From the NCBI GenBank assembly GCA_000310025.1, contig FN649727.1, positions 8,784,813 through 8,848,812 of the forward strand: 64,000 nt of DNA. Direction: 5' to 3'. The DNA is from Ectocarpus siliculosus (taxonomy: Eukaryota; Sar; Phaeophyceae; Ectocarpales; Ectocarpaceae). How positions within the stretch are numbered: the first letter of the stretch is position 1; every line of letters starts with the position of its first letter. Shown here one piece after another: positions 1-12,700 of the stretch. The notes under the pieces are model-generated. The model made no database searches, was not told the DNA's origin, and was given only the letters and a program-made list of their open reading frames with translations. The translations under genes were made by a program, and so were the position numbers.

Positions 1-128
1 AAAAGGAATCACACATAATTTGCTGTTGCTGTTGCTGTTGTCTCGGGGATCCATCCGTAGGCACACCAGGGACATGCCCCATTCCGTCCTTCTGTACCCC
101 ATTCTGTCCTTGTTGTGCTCCCCTCAAG

Positions 129-3100
129 GCTCTATCCGTGGTGGACGAGGAGGACGTGCCTGTGGTCGTGCGGACCCTCTTTAAGACAGCCAGGGAGCGG
201 GACAGCGCCATGGTGGTGTCGAGGGTGAGGGCCGAGTGCGCGGGGCTCGGCATGACGGCGCTGGCGGTGTTGGTCGACGTCCTGGCGGACACGTTCTCCA
301 TCAACGAGGTAAGGTACTGCTGTGTCGGCAGAGCGCCTTGCCTAGTGGGTTCTTGTCCTGTGCAGTGTGCAGTAGGTAACCTCGGGTAGGTCCCGAGAGA
401 ACGCGGGAACCGCAACACTTTCTTGTCTCTGCCTTACACACATGCCAACGTCGAACCAGAACTTCTGAATGCGTCTGCGTGAGCTGTAGATCCGTTGTCA
501 CTGCCTCTCACGTATACCTGCACGGAACCAGATATGCACGTATGAGCTCTCCACCAATGGCTCCCAACCTCCTGCCTTACAAGCGCTTGTGTCGGGATGT
601 TCCTCGCTCGCCCTTGATAGGCGCGGCTAGCCGAACAGAACGGACGCCTGACGGCCACCTATTCATGAAATTGCGGTGCAATACAAGGCAGTCTGGGTCG
701 GTGAGGGCCCCGGCAGTCGAGACAGGGACGTTGATGTCTGCGGTTCTTTCACGACACGGCGACCACCCACGGTACTTTATACATTGTGCGCGCCCCCTCC
801 CCCTGTCACCCTTATCCTGCCTTGCTCGATGCCGAAACCGAAAGAGCGTGGCGAAGACGTTTCTGGCGCAAGTTTCCGCCAGCGTAGCGTCGTCTGCCGC
901 TGGCGAATCGCGATCCTTTGTTCCCTCGAGCGTGGCAGGGGCGGCAGGGGAACAAGGCGAAGAGGTTGATCCGCTGAGCACGCTGGATGTCGTCGGTAAG
1001 GAGGGTGACGGGGGGGGAGGCGCCGCACACGTTCATTGGCGCGTGTGTAAATCATGTCGTTAGATCACCGGTGTGCTTTTATCGTTTTGCGGTGATGTAG
1101 AAGTGAATCCGACACGTCGACACGAACCGAAAGTCTGATCTTTTTTGCTTTCTTCGTGGCCACGGGCGGGACTCCGTGACTTGCCTGCATCAGTTCGGGG
1201 TGTGGAGGGGGGGAGAGATGAGAGAGCTTCCATTCTCCGTTCTTTTGAAGCCGCCGACAACAATAACCACCAGGTCCCCACCTGTTCGGAACAAGGCGCG
1301 CTTGCCAGCCCTCACGATAGTATTCAAGATCACAATTGCAACAGGAGTGGACTACATACCTTATGCGATAGCCTATCATGTTCTACCGCCGCTGTGCCTC
1401 GTCAGCTTGAACCCAACTGCTAAACGACATTAACAACAACGACAACAACGATGACAACAACAACAACAACAACGTGATGCATTATCATCCACCAAACCCC
1501 GCAGGCTTTCTGCTGCTGCTGCCACACCGACGTCACGTGGCCGCCGTGCACAGTCTCCTCGACAAAATTTCAAGGAGACCCGAGCGGCTTCCAACGGACA
1601 AAATCGTGTCGTTGGCCGAGATGTCAGGAAAGCCTCCGTGGACCTGCATCGCAAGCCCCATCCGGGAACTCGGTCTGTGGGCCGCTATGGCTTCGCCAGC
1701 GTTGTCACGCGCTAGGGTACGTTTCGCTGTGGTTGTTTTGATTTCGTATTGTGGGCGTGTTTTGCATGTGTACGGTATCATGCACTTTGGTAGAGTAGGC
1801 TCTTCGTTGGGGGGGAAGGGGATGGTCGGCATGTCTAGGACTCTGTTAGCCAAGGATGTTTCTTGTTGGCGTCGGCATGCGATGGCCAGCTTCTCTCTCA
1901 TGACGAGTTGCTTCATCACGCGTCATGTGCCGTTCATCAGCCTCCGTCGGCATTTTCGGCGATTTCACTGTCGTACGGGTGGTTTTCGTTAAGAATTATT
2001 GATGGGGCATCATTCCCCAAACCGTGGATGCCGACGAGTAGTACATTTCATGGAGAACAAGCAAGCAAGCACGTTACCTAGTACCACCACCACCACCCCG
2101 TATTTTTCCCTTGTCAGGGCTCCTCTAACGCTAGCCCGGGACCGAGCAACAGCATTGGCGGCGCTGGCAACACCACCACCACTACCAACAGCAGTGGCGG
2201 AGGCGGTATCGACTCGTACTCACGATCCTCCTCGGCATCATCCTTGGCATCCCTTCGTCGCGCCGGTGCCCGCATCCTCCTTGCCGTGTTTCGCGGCCAA
2301 CCCAACGCCCGGGCGCCTATCGTCTCCTGCTGCCTTGGGGTCGTGGGCACTCACCGTCTCCCGAGTAGGGGGGGTAGGGGTGGCGCAGGGGCGGGGCCCC
2401 GTGGTGGAGAGAGGTGTGGTGGTTTTCTTGGCGCTGAAAATCATATTGAAGGGGGGGGGAGGGGGTAGCTTGGCCTTAGTGGGAGATGGATAAACACGTC
2501 CGTGTTGTCTGTGTCCGTGTCGCCCCACTTATATTGTGGTAGTATACACATGTTGGAGCTTTTCTGGGACGCGCGTATAGGCGGGGCTCACACGAGAGGA
2601 AGGCCACGCACGAGTTTTTGTTTTTTTAATGGTTGTGAGGGACAGAAGACATGTTGCGATGAGTGAGTATGGCTTTGCGTGCCCCTCCTCCTCTATCTGG
2701 GCGTTTCAAACCTCACTCCGTTGTTTTTTCACGCACACCCACTTTTTTGTCAGAGACGTGGCGGCCGACGCTCTTCTTGGGACCTGCCTCGGCGCCCTCG
2801 ACCTTCTCCTGGAGCTGTCCGAGAACTGCCCCGATCTCATGTCGCCCTACGCCAACACCGTCGGCGACCTCGTCTTGGGCGGGGGAGGTATGCAATTCAT
2901 ATCGACGTTCCGCTCGATAATACTATCGTCCCCAAAAAACAATACCGAAGAATGTTTTATACAATACTGTACCCCAACAATATTTTTGTTGCCGCTGCTG
3001 CTGCTGTCGCTGTTGGGTGGTTTTTCGTGCACGCGTTGCCAGTGCTGGGGTGTACATTTAGTAGGTGTTTAGGTCTTCGATAGACTGCCGACGTTGGGCA

Positions 3101-3699
3101 AAAATCACATCGTGGAGCGGCCACCAAACCTACTGTGTTAACGAGCACCCCTAAGCTCTTCAATGCCAAAACCTGGCTTGTGCGGCATGTCTTCCGGCGC
3201 ACGGGGTTTGTTGTTGCGCTTGTTCGATGTGTTTCTGCTCCCAGTAAGGTTGAGGATTCTTGTATGACTGACCCCGCTGGGTACGCCCCGAAAATCTACA
3301 GGTAGTAAGACTGACGACGTCTAGAATGAACGGGATGATTTGAACTGTTGGCAACAATAACACACACATTCTACACGCGCCCAGCGGAAGCACTTGGGTG
3401 ATGTCGAGATGCGTATCTCACAGCTGTCTCTGCGTCTACGCAGGCCGGACCCTGCACCCGCGGCTGCTGGACAAGGCGGCAAGGTGCCTGGCCGTGTTGA
3501 CTCGCCAGTCTAACGGCATTGGCATGGTCAATGAACTCATGAACCACGTGCAGAAGCAGGTCTTCTTCTTGGGGGCGGGCAGCGTGGGGGGGGGCGGGGG
3601 ATGGGGAGGCGCGAGGGGGTTTTCAGGAGGGCGGCAGGGGGCTGGTCTGCAGGCCGGCCATGGTGGGTGTTGCTGTCAATCCTGTCGTTATTGTTGTTG

Positions 3700-3731
<32 letters not shown>

Positions 3732-6700
3732 GGTGGCGACGGTATTGGCGGTGTTGGTGGCGGTCCAGAACGGGCTCGCAATTGCGGTTCGTCAAATTTC
3801 GCGTCGAGGCTCACCTTCTTCTGATCCCACGAAATTCGTCGCCACCGTCGAGCACAGGTTACTGGATATTGGATATTGGATATTGGATATTGGATATCGT
3901 ATAGAGTTTAATGTAGGATCCACGACTGACCTAAGTTTCTCGACTCCAGGGTCATTTTTCTCGTGGCATTTGGAGCCTGTTGGAACTGATGCCGCGGCTG
4001 CCGACCATGGGTGTTGCTGCTTCATTTCTGGCAGAGTGGATGCTCATGCTTTGTGCTCCGATTCCCCCATCCCATACTCCAGCTCTTACATGTTAAATAT
4101 CTCCCTTTGTTTGACTCCTTTTCGCACCACTTGTTGCTGTTTTCTATCTCTTCCTTCCCGGGCGTGACGGACGCGTTTGGACCAAACGGATTTCCAGGTG
4201 TAGGAGGCGGGCTGGGGAGATCGGGAGACCCGGACGCTGAGCGCAAGTCGGCGATCGTGCTGGCGACGCACTTGATCAGGGGAGGGGCGCTGGAAGAGCG
4301 CGACGAGGATGCTCTTCTCGGATGGGCGGTGAGCGACGAGACATGGGAGAGATCAGAGAGATGAGAGATGAGCGATGAGGCATGAGACACACACCCCTGT
4401 TAGTGTTAGGATGATGTTAGGGACAGCAAACGCAACGATGACGACACTTTCAGCTTCTGGTTGTTCATCCGTGTGTATTGTGACCGGTCGCCCCGGTGGT
4501 CTAGTTGGTATCCTCGAAGCCCTCTAGAGGTCAGGTCAGGGGTTCGAATCCCGGCGTAAGCGAGCTTTACTTGCAAAATGGGTTTTTCTCTCGCTTCCGC
4601 TCCTGGCCTAGTGGATAGCGCTAGTTCGTGTGTACACAGAGGGAAGAGAGTGCTGAACTCTTCTCGCATTAAAAATCGAAGTCAAAGTACCGCAGGAGGG
4701 GAGGGTAGAGAGGGGCTCTTCTGTGCTTCTGTGTGACCACGGGTTGGAGAAAACGGCACTAGTGCTGTGAACGCTCATTTGAAGTGGAGACAATTTTTTT
4801 TTTGTGAAACATAGCCTGGGCCGTCGAACACATCGCTCCGTCCCGGCGTTGTAGGGATACGAGGTTAATGGTCTAACCAGCGCCTACGGCTGCGTTTTCA
4901 TGAGTACACCCCGCCCTCGGTGATGTGATGTGAGAGTCTGGTCCAGTGAGAACAGGGCGTGCTCACTCCCGGCATTGTAGGGATGCGGGTTAAATGGTCT
5001 GAGTAGCGACCGCGTTGATATGAGTACCCCCCCCCCCATCCCCCCCTCCTGCCTGCAGGTGAGACTCCTCTCCCTCCTCCGCGGTGGCCCCTCTTCCCTC
5101 CACACCATCGCCCTTACTCTGGAACTCCTTGTGACGGCCACCTCCGGCGACCTGTGCTCGCCAGGAGGGCAGGGCGGCAGAAGCGGAAACGGCGGCACAG
5201 GGGGCGCTAGCAGTGACGGCAGCAGAGGCGTCGACCACCGGCGGGAAGGGTGGCGACGCGCCGGAGCTGCGGCTGCCGGGCGGTGCCTAGCCGGTATCGG
5301 GGTTCTTCGTCTCGAAGAAGGCGGCCGGGGAGTCGGCGGGGACGGCGGCGGGGGGGGCGGAAGGGAATTGGCATCTCGGTGGCAAGGTGGGTGCATCTAT
5401 TATGGTGTATCCAGTGGGTGTGGGTGTTCCTTTTTTTTTTTGCATGAGTTTGACATCATGTTTTTTTGGGGGGGAGAGAATATTTTGCTGGTTCTAGACC
5501 GGTGTGATGGATCGATCGCGTCGCGCTTTTGTTTTTCACTCGTGACGGTACTGTAGTGTTTTGGCCTCTTGCGGCATTGGTTGTATTTTGCCGTTTCCAT
5601 ACCGTCTCGGGATGGATGTAATTCGTGGGTCCTACGGGGCGAACGGGGGTAGTAGACTCTGTAACTTACGGCCCGGTAACTTTGTCTTCATCCGCTTACG
5701 GCCGAAACTTGAGGTTCGTGTCTCCTGCTTGGGCGTTCGTTCGGGGAAGAATAAAATCGCCCCGACTACCCAAGACAGAAGAGACAGGTGGTGTGGAGGA
5801 AATCTTTTTACGACCTGAAGCAAAGCGTGTTTTGAGAGAGACAAGGAAAGCCGAGGCGAGACGAAACTTGGTGAACACCGGCGGAGTGGTTTCCCGTCTG
5901 TGTGGCCCCGAGATTCTACCTCTAGACCGCCGCACACCCTCCTCTTCTGTTGGTTAGTTCTATCCTCGTCTTACCGTTGTCTTGCCCCCCCCCCCGTTTA
6001 CCCGCGCTGTTCGTTCCCCCCGAATCCCAAGGTCGAGCGCCACCGCTTGCCCGGAACGAAAAAGAGTTGGTCGATGTGACGCGTGCGTTAGGCCAGGAGG
6101 GCGAAGAGGAAGAGGAAGAGTCCCACATTTTCGGGGGCGAGCAAGGAGGAGGAGGTGGGGGACACGTGGTTGGGCAAAGGAGGGAGGGAGGGGGGCTGGC
6201 GCCGACGATGTCGCCGCCCTCTCCTGCAGGCGGTGCGACGTTGTGCGTCCGGGACATGGCGATAGCCATGTGGCGAGGTGAGTTGTCTTAAATAGTGTAT
6301 CTGTCATGCTGAGTTGGTCATGGCGGTATTTGCGTCAGCCTCATCAGATAGTAGTCGGACCTTCCTGAGGAGTAAGGCAGCAGACTAGAAGTGCTTCGCA
6401 AAGATGTAGAAGTGCGTGTCTTCCCGGCCTTGTCTTGTCGTGGTGAGACATTGTTCGTTCATCGGCCCGGTTGTGTTTTTTTAGGCCTTCCGGTTTGGGG
6501 GCAGGAACGGTGATTTTTCGGGGTTTGCTTCGAAAATACTTGACATTCGATCACCGAACGAAGGGACGTGCCCGTTCGAGTAAAGGCCCCCTACCGAAGG
6601 GATGCATTGATGTTTTCACACATTGGGTGTTGTGCGTCACGGCCTTACCATCTCGCAGCAGTTCTTGCCCGTCACGGGTGTGAAGTAGGTTCGGAGGTTC

Positions 6701-9700
6701 CTCCGCCCCGCCGCTGGTTCGCGCCCCGAGCTGTCCCGTAAGCATCGTGCGTCTACTCCCGTCTGTGCTCGCCGCATGTGCAGGACACATGGGCCGCAAC
6801 CACCCTGCCTGACTGACGCGCTGTCTCGCGCCCCCCCCTCCACCCCCCCAGAGGGCAACACGACCCTGTCCGAGTCCGCCCGGTCCTTGCACAGCTCCTG
6901 GTTCGCTGCCATCACCCTGTCCTGCCGAAACGCAGCAAGTTCCGCCGCAGCTTCCTCCGCCGGTGGTGGCGACACGGCTTTCCACAGCAATGGAACCCCC
7001 ACCTCTTTTGACCAACAGAGAGTGGGCGGGGGAAGGGCACCAACGGGGGGCACGACAAGAGGGGGGGGGGCTAGCAGCGGGGACAATGCCGACCCAAGGG
7101 GGGGGGGCTCCTGGCTGCGGGCACGGCTGGGCATGCCGGTGTGGCCGTTCTCGGACGAGTCGTACGGCGATGAGGGGCCGATCGAAGACAGCGGCGGCTA
7201 CTGGGGGTTGGGCGGAGGGACGGATGGTCTGGGCGGGGGGTACTCGCTGTGGAGGATTCCGACGGCCGAGTGCGCTTGGCAAGGTGCCCGTGTGGGTGTT
7301 CTGGTAGTGAAGTGTTGTAACCATCTTGTGGGATTTTTGCATTGCTTGCGTGCGCGGCGCTCCGGTGCGACAGGCGGACTCGATTTTTCCGTCGCCTGCC
7401 TGTCGCAAAGTTTCTTGTATTCTTGTTCTGTGCTAGAAATGCTCTTGAGGAGTTATTGCGTTTCTCAACTCCTCTCACCTCCTCCCCGCCCAGCGATACC
7501 CTCCCCCCCCCCCCCCCCCNNNNNNNNNNNNNNNNNNNNNNNNNNNNNNNNNNNNNNNNNNNNNNNNNNNNNNNNNNNNNNNNNNNNCCCCCCCCCCCCC
7601 CCCCCCCCATTTAACAACGTGAATTTTTCGATGGCAACCGCCATCAGGAAAGGAAGGCACGCAGCAGCTGGTGGAAGCGGGCGCGGCGTGCGTGGCCGCC
7701 AGGTCGCTCCTGTCGTCCGCCGCGAAATATCTCCTTGCCAACCTGTCCCCCACCGAAGGTAGCCCGCTGCTGCCCGAGACCTTCGCGAAGGCTACCAGCA
7801 ACAACCAACGCAGCGGCGGCGGCGGCGGCGACGGCGGCAACGACTATGGCAGCCGCGGAGCACGACGAAGCCACGCCGACGCGGACAGCAGGGATACCGG
7901 AGGCGTAGTCGACCTCAACGCGGGGGAGGCATCAGGCCCGGGGTCCTCCTCTCTTCTCTCCGATCTCGTCTGGCGCTACCTTGAGCTCGGAGCAAGAGGC
8001 AGGGTTTGTGTCGCCGCGCTCCGCCGGACCGCGCGACAGTTAGCTGGAAGTGGCGGCGGCGGGGGTAAGGGCGGTGGTTCGGCGGGGGTTAGGGGCTCGG
8101 CCGCCTCGACGGAGGGGGAGGGGGAGGAGGAGAGAGCGGCGACGCGGCTTGAGGAAGGGCTGAGCCTGGGTGAGGACACTCGTGTATGCCCGCGCGGCAT
8201 GTGGGGGGGGGGGTCACGGAGCCTTGCGGAGAGCTGAATATAAAGTCGAGACTGTACCGTGGGACTCCGTTTTCGCTAGGTCGTTCTGGGCGACAGACTG
8301 GAGGCGTGGTTGCATCTATTGGACAATCCAATACCAACAGGGGTGTAACGTCGTATTTTTATCTGCTGGCGCTGTTTATTCATGTGCGACAGTAGAAATT
8401 TATTCCGGGCGGCGGCAGGTGGGATGCCGCCTCTTGTGGTGTAGCAGGTATGTTTAGGTCCGACGGTTAGAACGACACGAAGTTACCGGTTTCTCGTGGA
8501 TTGCTTCTCGTTCTCGGTCATGGGAGATGACGACCTTCGTGCTCTGAGAAGGGCGGGGGAACATCTGTCGGGTCTTGGTTCCTAGGTTCACTTAGTTCTG
8601 TCGCTCGTTCTTCGTCTCGTCTTACCACTTCACGCAACATCATCGCTACCCTTTTCCCCGCACGCCATGTCATGTCACGCTCGTACGACCTAAAAAAACA
8701 ACCCATCAAGAGTTGATGCCTCTGGAGTGCCTGTGCCGCCTCGTCAACGCCGACGTGGAGAACCACCAAACCGCCACCTCAACATCACCAACGACGGCAT
8801 CGTCACCCCGAGGCGGGGAAGAAACGTGGAGCACCAGCAACGGCCGCTACGTCGAGAAGAATGACGGAAGATGCCGGTCAGCAGAGGACACAGCGATGAC
8901 AACCCCCACGACAGCAATGGGGAGTCTCATGGACGGCGTGAAGACACCTTCTGTCGTGCTCGTGGCGTACGTGGAGCTGCTGAGGACGCTTGTCACACGC
9001 CTCGAAAGCGGCGGTGCTCGTGGGGGGGGGGCGGGCGGTGGGGGGCCCGCGGGGGTGGTGCTGGGGGTGCGGGCGCTAGACCTAGAGACGCTGTTTCGGT
9101 GAGATTTGGAGGTCTATCGTGTTGTGAGGGTCACCTCCCTCCCTCCCTCCTTCTCTCTTCTCTCTCTCTCTCTCTCTCTCCCTCTCCCTCTCTCCCTCTT
9201 CCATGTATTGCTGGACTGCGAGTTGCACGCGTAGCCTGTCCGTTTCCGTGCCGTGAGAGAGCGATAGCTGTGTGCCGCTTCGAAAAGGATGTCTAGAATG
9301 GGTTGACCTACAGTTGTCACGAGCGACCGAGAGAGAGAGAAGGAGAGAGAGAGAGAGAGAGAGCTTCTTGTTGCGCGGCTTTCGGCGGTGTATCGACCAG
9401 AGGCCGAGCGTGTTTTGTTAGGGCTACAACGGCGGTGAGGTTATATCATATCGAAACTTTCTTGTTCCTTCTCGTTATCCAGGCCGGGTAGATTTTTCAC
9501 CCTCACGACATTCAAATAACGTACCAGTACGTCCATTTGATACTCGCCGCCCGCGCCTTCCTCACACCCCGCTTGCGCTGTCGCCGTTTGTTAGATAGCG
9601 CCGCACCGTGTTTTCCCTCTAACCCTACCGTTTCCGATGCGGTCTTCCTCCTCTACAGCGGGACTGTCAAGTGCAGCAAGGCTCTGCCAATCCTGCGCAA

Positions 9701-12700
9701 GGCGCAGGCGACCTCCAAGACCGCCCTCCTCGCCAAGTTCACCCCTCAGAAGCGACGACGAGAAAGCTTCGCCGCGTTACAGAACAAGCAGAAGATATCG
9801 GTGTCTGCGCGGCGACGGAACGGTCGCAACAGCGGCGGCGGCGGTGGGCGGGCGGCGGCGGCAGCGAGCGCAGAGACAACCAAGCGCCGAACCCGCTCCA
9901 TTGACGCCTCCCGCGGCGGGGGGTCTAGGGGCACCGCGCGATGGCTCGGCGGCGACAGTGTGAGGAGGCGGGTGGATAGAGGGGTTATCGGTGGGCTTCG
10001 AGGGGTCATGGAGGGCGGAGACAGCGACAGTGACGATGAGGAGAAGGAGGAGGAAGAGGATGAAGTGGTTTTCTCGGACGAAGAGTCTAGGGATTCTGAG
10101 TGGAATTCTTCGGAGACGGGTGAGGGGGGGTGAGGGCGAGAGGCATGCCCGGCGGTTTGAACACTTCTCAAGCACCTCAATTCTGTTCGTGTCAACAACA
10201 GGACTCTGTGTCTTCCCATCACTCTGTTGAACAATCTTCAGGACTTCTAGCGCGCTTTCGGTCAGTCTCCCCAAGCCCTCAGGCTCGCATGATGCCAACA
10301 TAATTACTCTACAAGTACGCAGCGAACGAGTTCTCGCGTATTAAATACTGCAAGAGTAATATTCTAGCACTACAGTTCATCATAGAATGATATTTTTTTC
10401 ATCACACAAGAGTAGATACAGCCTTGCCTCCAACCCTTTTCGCTCCTCCTCTCCTCATCACAAGCAGACGACACTTCCGAAGACGAAGACAGCTCGAGCG
10501 ACGAATCGGACCAGGAGGCAGAGGACGAACCCCGTTACCCCCGCGCCTCCACCCCCAAGGGTAAGAGAAGAGCGGCGGCGGCGGCGGCGGCGGCAAGGAC
10601 ATCCAAGAAGACGGGGGCGGGGGGTCCATGGAGCGAGACACCCGCTGGCGCCCGCAGGGCCGGCGGCGCGAGCTCTTCCGTCGCCGCTGGCGGCAGCAGG
10701 ACAGCGGACGTCGAGGCCAACCCTTGGAAGGGCCTGCCCGGGCTGAGCCTTTGTCAGTTCTGGCGGTACAGGCTGTTGCTGGAGGTGGTGCTGGCGGCGA
10801 GAGGGGGTGACGGCGGTGGGGATGAGCGCAGCGACGGTGGGGGGTGGGCCGAGCTCCCCCGGACGGAGTTTGTGGAGGTGAGAGGCAGCAACGGCATTGG
10901 GCGTGGGAGATTTTGGAGCGGGGGGATTGTTTTGCATGCCTCAGATGTTAGTTAGACGATGGACCAGGGAAGGGTTGTCGTTTGTGTACGTAGATATTGT
11001 GCGCCATGGCTACCAAAAGAAGCCGCTCGTGGAAAAATGAAAACTCCTATCGAGATAACTAGAAACTGTTCTGTAACGCACCAAAATCCATCCCATCCAA
11101 TTTCTACATAGGATGCATGGAAGGAAGTCGCTGGCTGGTGTACGCTAGACCTTCGTGCTTGACTTGTTGGCTGGCGCGGCCGCTTTCTCGATTTCTACTT
11201 TAGGTCATGAAGCAGCTTGCCGCGGCTACCTCTTCCCGTCCGGCCTCGACCGCCGCCATCAACGAGAGCGGCGGCGGCGGCGGCGATGACCTTTACGATG
11301 CCGAGGACGCGGTATTCTCGGAGCTGTCCGAACAGCACGACAAGGCGGAAGACGGACTCTTGGCAGGTGCGCTCCAAGAGTATGTACAGAGCGCACCGCT
11401 TGATTGACCCGTTTGTCTCTTGCCAGTAGGTCTCGCCGCACGGCAAGTAGTACTGTAGTAATCTTGGTCTCAACGACCGATGTCCGTGGCGTGTCGTGAA
11501 TGATTTGGTCCGACCTGTTATCTAGTTTTTCGGACGTTTTCTATTTTCGAATCGGCGAGGCTGGGTGGGTTAAGCACGGGCGGGCCCAGCATTTTTTTTT
11601 CTTTCTCTCCTGTGGGTCCACGGCTGCAACAGCAACCGTTAAGTCGGTGTTTCGCGTTCACGCTTTCATGGTACCGGGTCAAGTCCTGTAGAGTGCAGGT
11701 GCAGTACGACGAGGATTTTTCTGCCGATTTGTTACCGCCGTGGAGTCAAAGCCGCGATGAAGGACGAGGCTTTGTTGTCTTGTCTTCTGGAGGGTTGGGC
11801 ACCGCACAACACATGAGTGTTCGTGCCAGTGATGAGACGTGTGTTAAGGATCGATCGTGAAAACAGGTGTTTGTTGCAAGCGCTCATAGGTTCAGAACAA
11901 TCGTGAGAGGCAAGCCTGTGCCCAGCCGAATTGGCTCGCCTCTTGGGCGAAAAGTGTTGCGGCAGTCTTCATTTTTTTGTCAGTTCAGTCGACGGCTTTT
12001 GCTCATGTCGGGACAGCAACTGCGGCGACATTCCCAAAACCGCCCGATCTTACTCTACCAACCTGCCTCCGGCCCACATTCGTTGGTTCGTCCAAATCGG
12101 AAATCTCCGCTTGCGTTCTTCGGAGATTTCGGAGATTTCCGGTCATATTCTAGCAATAGCTTCTCGGAACACGAAACGCCAATCTCTACCACCACTTGTC
12201 ACCCATCACACCGAACCACATCATACCGAACCAACGTTTGTCAGCATGCACAATCTGCATAGCGTACTTCCTATTTCAAACACGGGCTCCCTCGACGCCG
12301 CCGTCCCCGACACGGAATCGCAGGCATGGTGGTGGAGGTGCTGGCCGCGCTGTCCGCGGGACTCCCGAGGTCGGAAGAGGCGGCCGTGCTGTCGTGGAAG
12401 GGGCTGCGTGCGGTGTATCCCCGGGGTTACGGTGCCGGCTACTCGCACGTCGGAGGGGTCGTTGGGGGCCTTCGAAGGTATCAAATCAACACTTGGAGAC
12501 GATCTTTTGAGCGTTTCTAGTCTAGATGGATGGAAGCGTGTCGTTTTATTTTTTGTTATTGGCGCAGTTTCAAAGGCGCGTGGAGCATGAGAATGCCCAG
12601 CCTGGTCCTATTGTCTGTTTTTGGTTCATGGCGAGGGTGTTTGTTTGTTTGCCGCACGGCGGTCATGACGGCTTCTGCTTCGGCATTCGAGCGTGGCAGC

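Noticed and set aside
4490-4575. A functional tRNA gene
   Set aside because: A- and B-boxes are perfect, but the T-stem mismatches and there is no matching acceptor stem; treated as a SINE-like remnant.
6050-6200. Additional acidic FANCI exon (NEKELVDVTRAL followed by an E-rich run)
   Set aside because: The open frame is attractive, but no acceptor and donor pair gives the phase needed between the exons ending at 5,386 and starting at 6,852.
6551-7408. Minus-strand open frame of 285 codons
   Set aside because: Antisense to the FANCI exon 6852-7283 and its introns; GC-rich and repetitive, with no domain.
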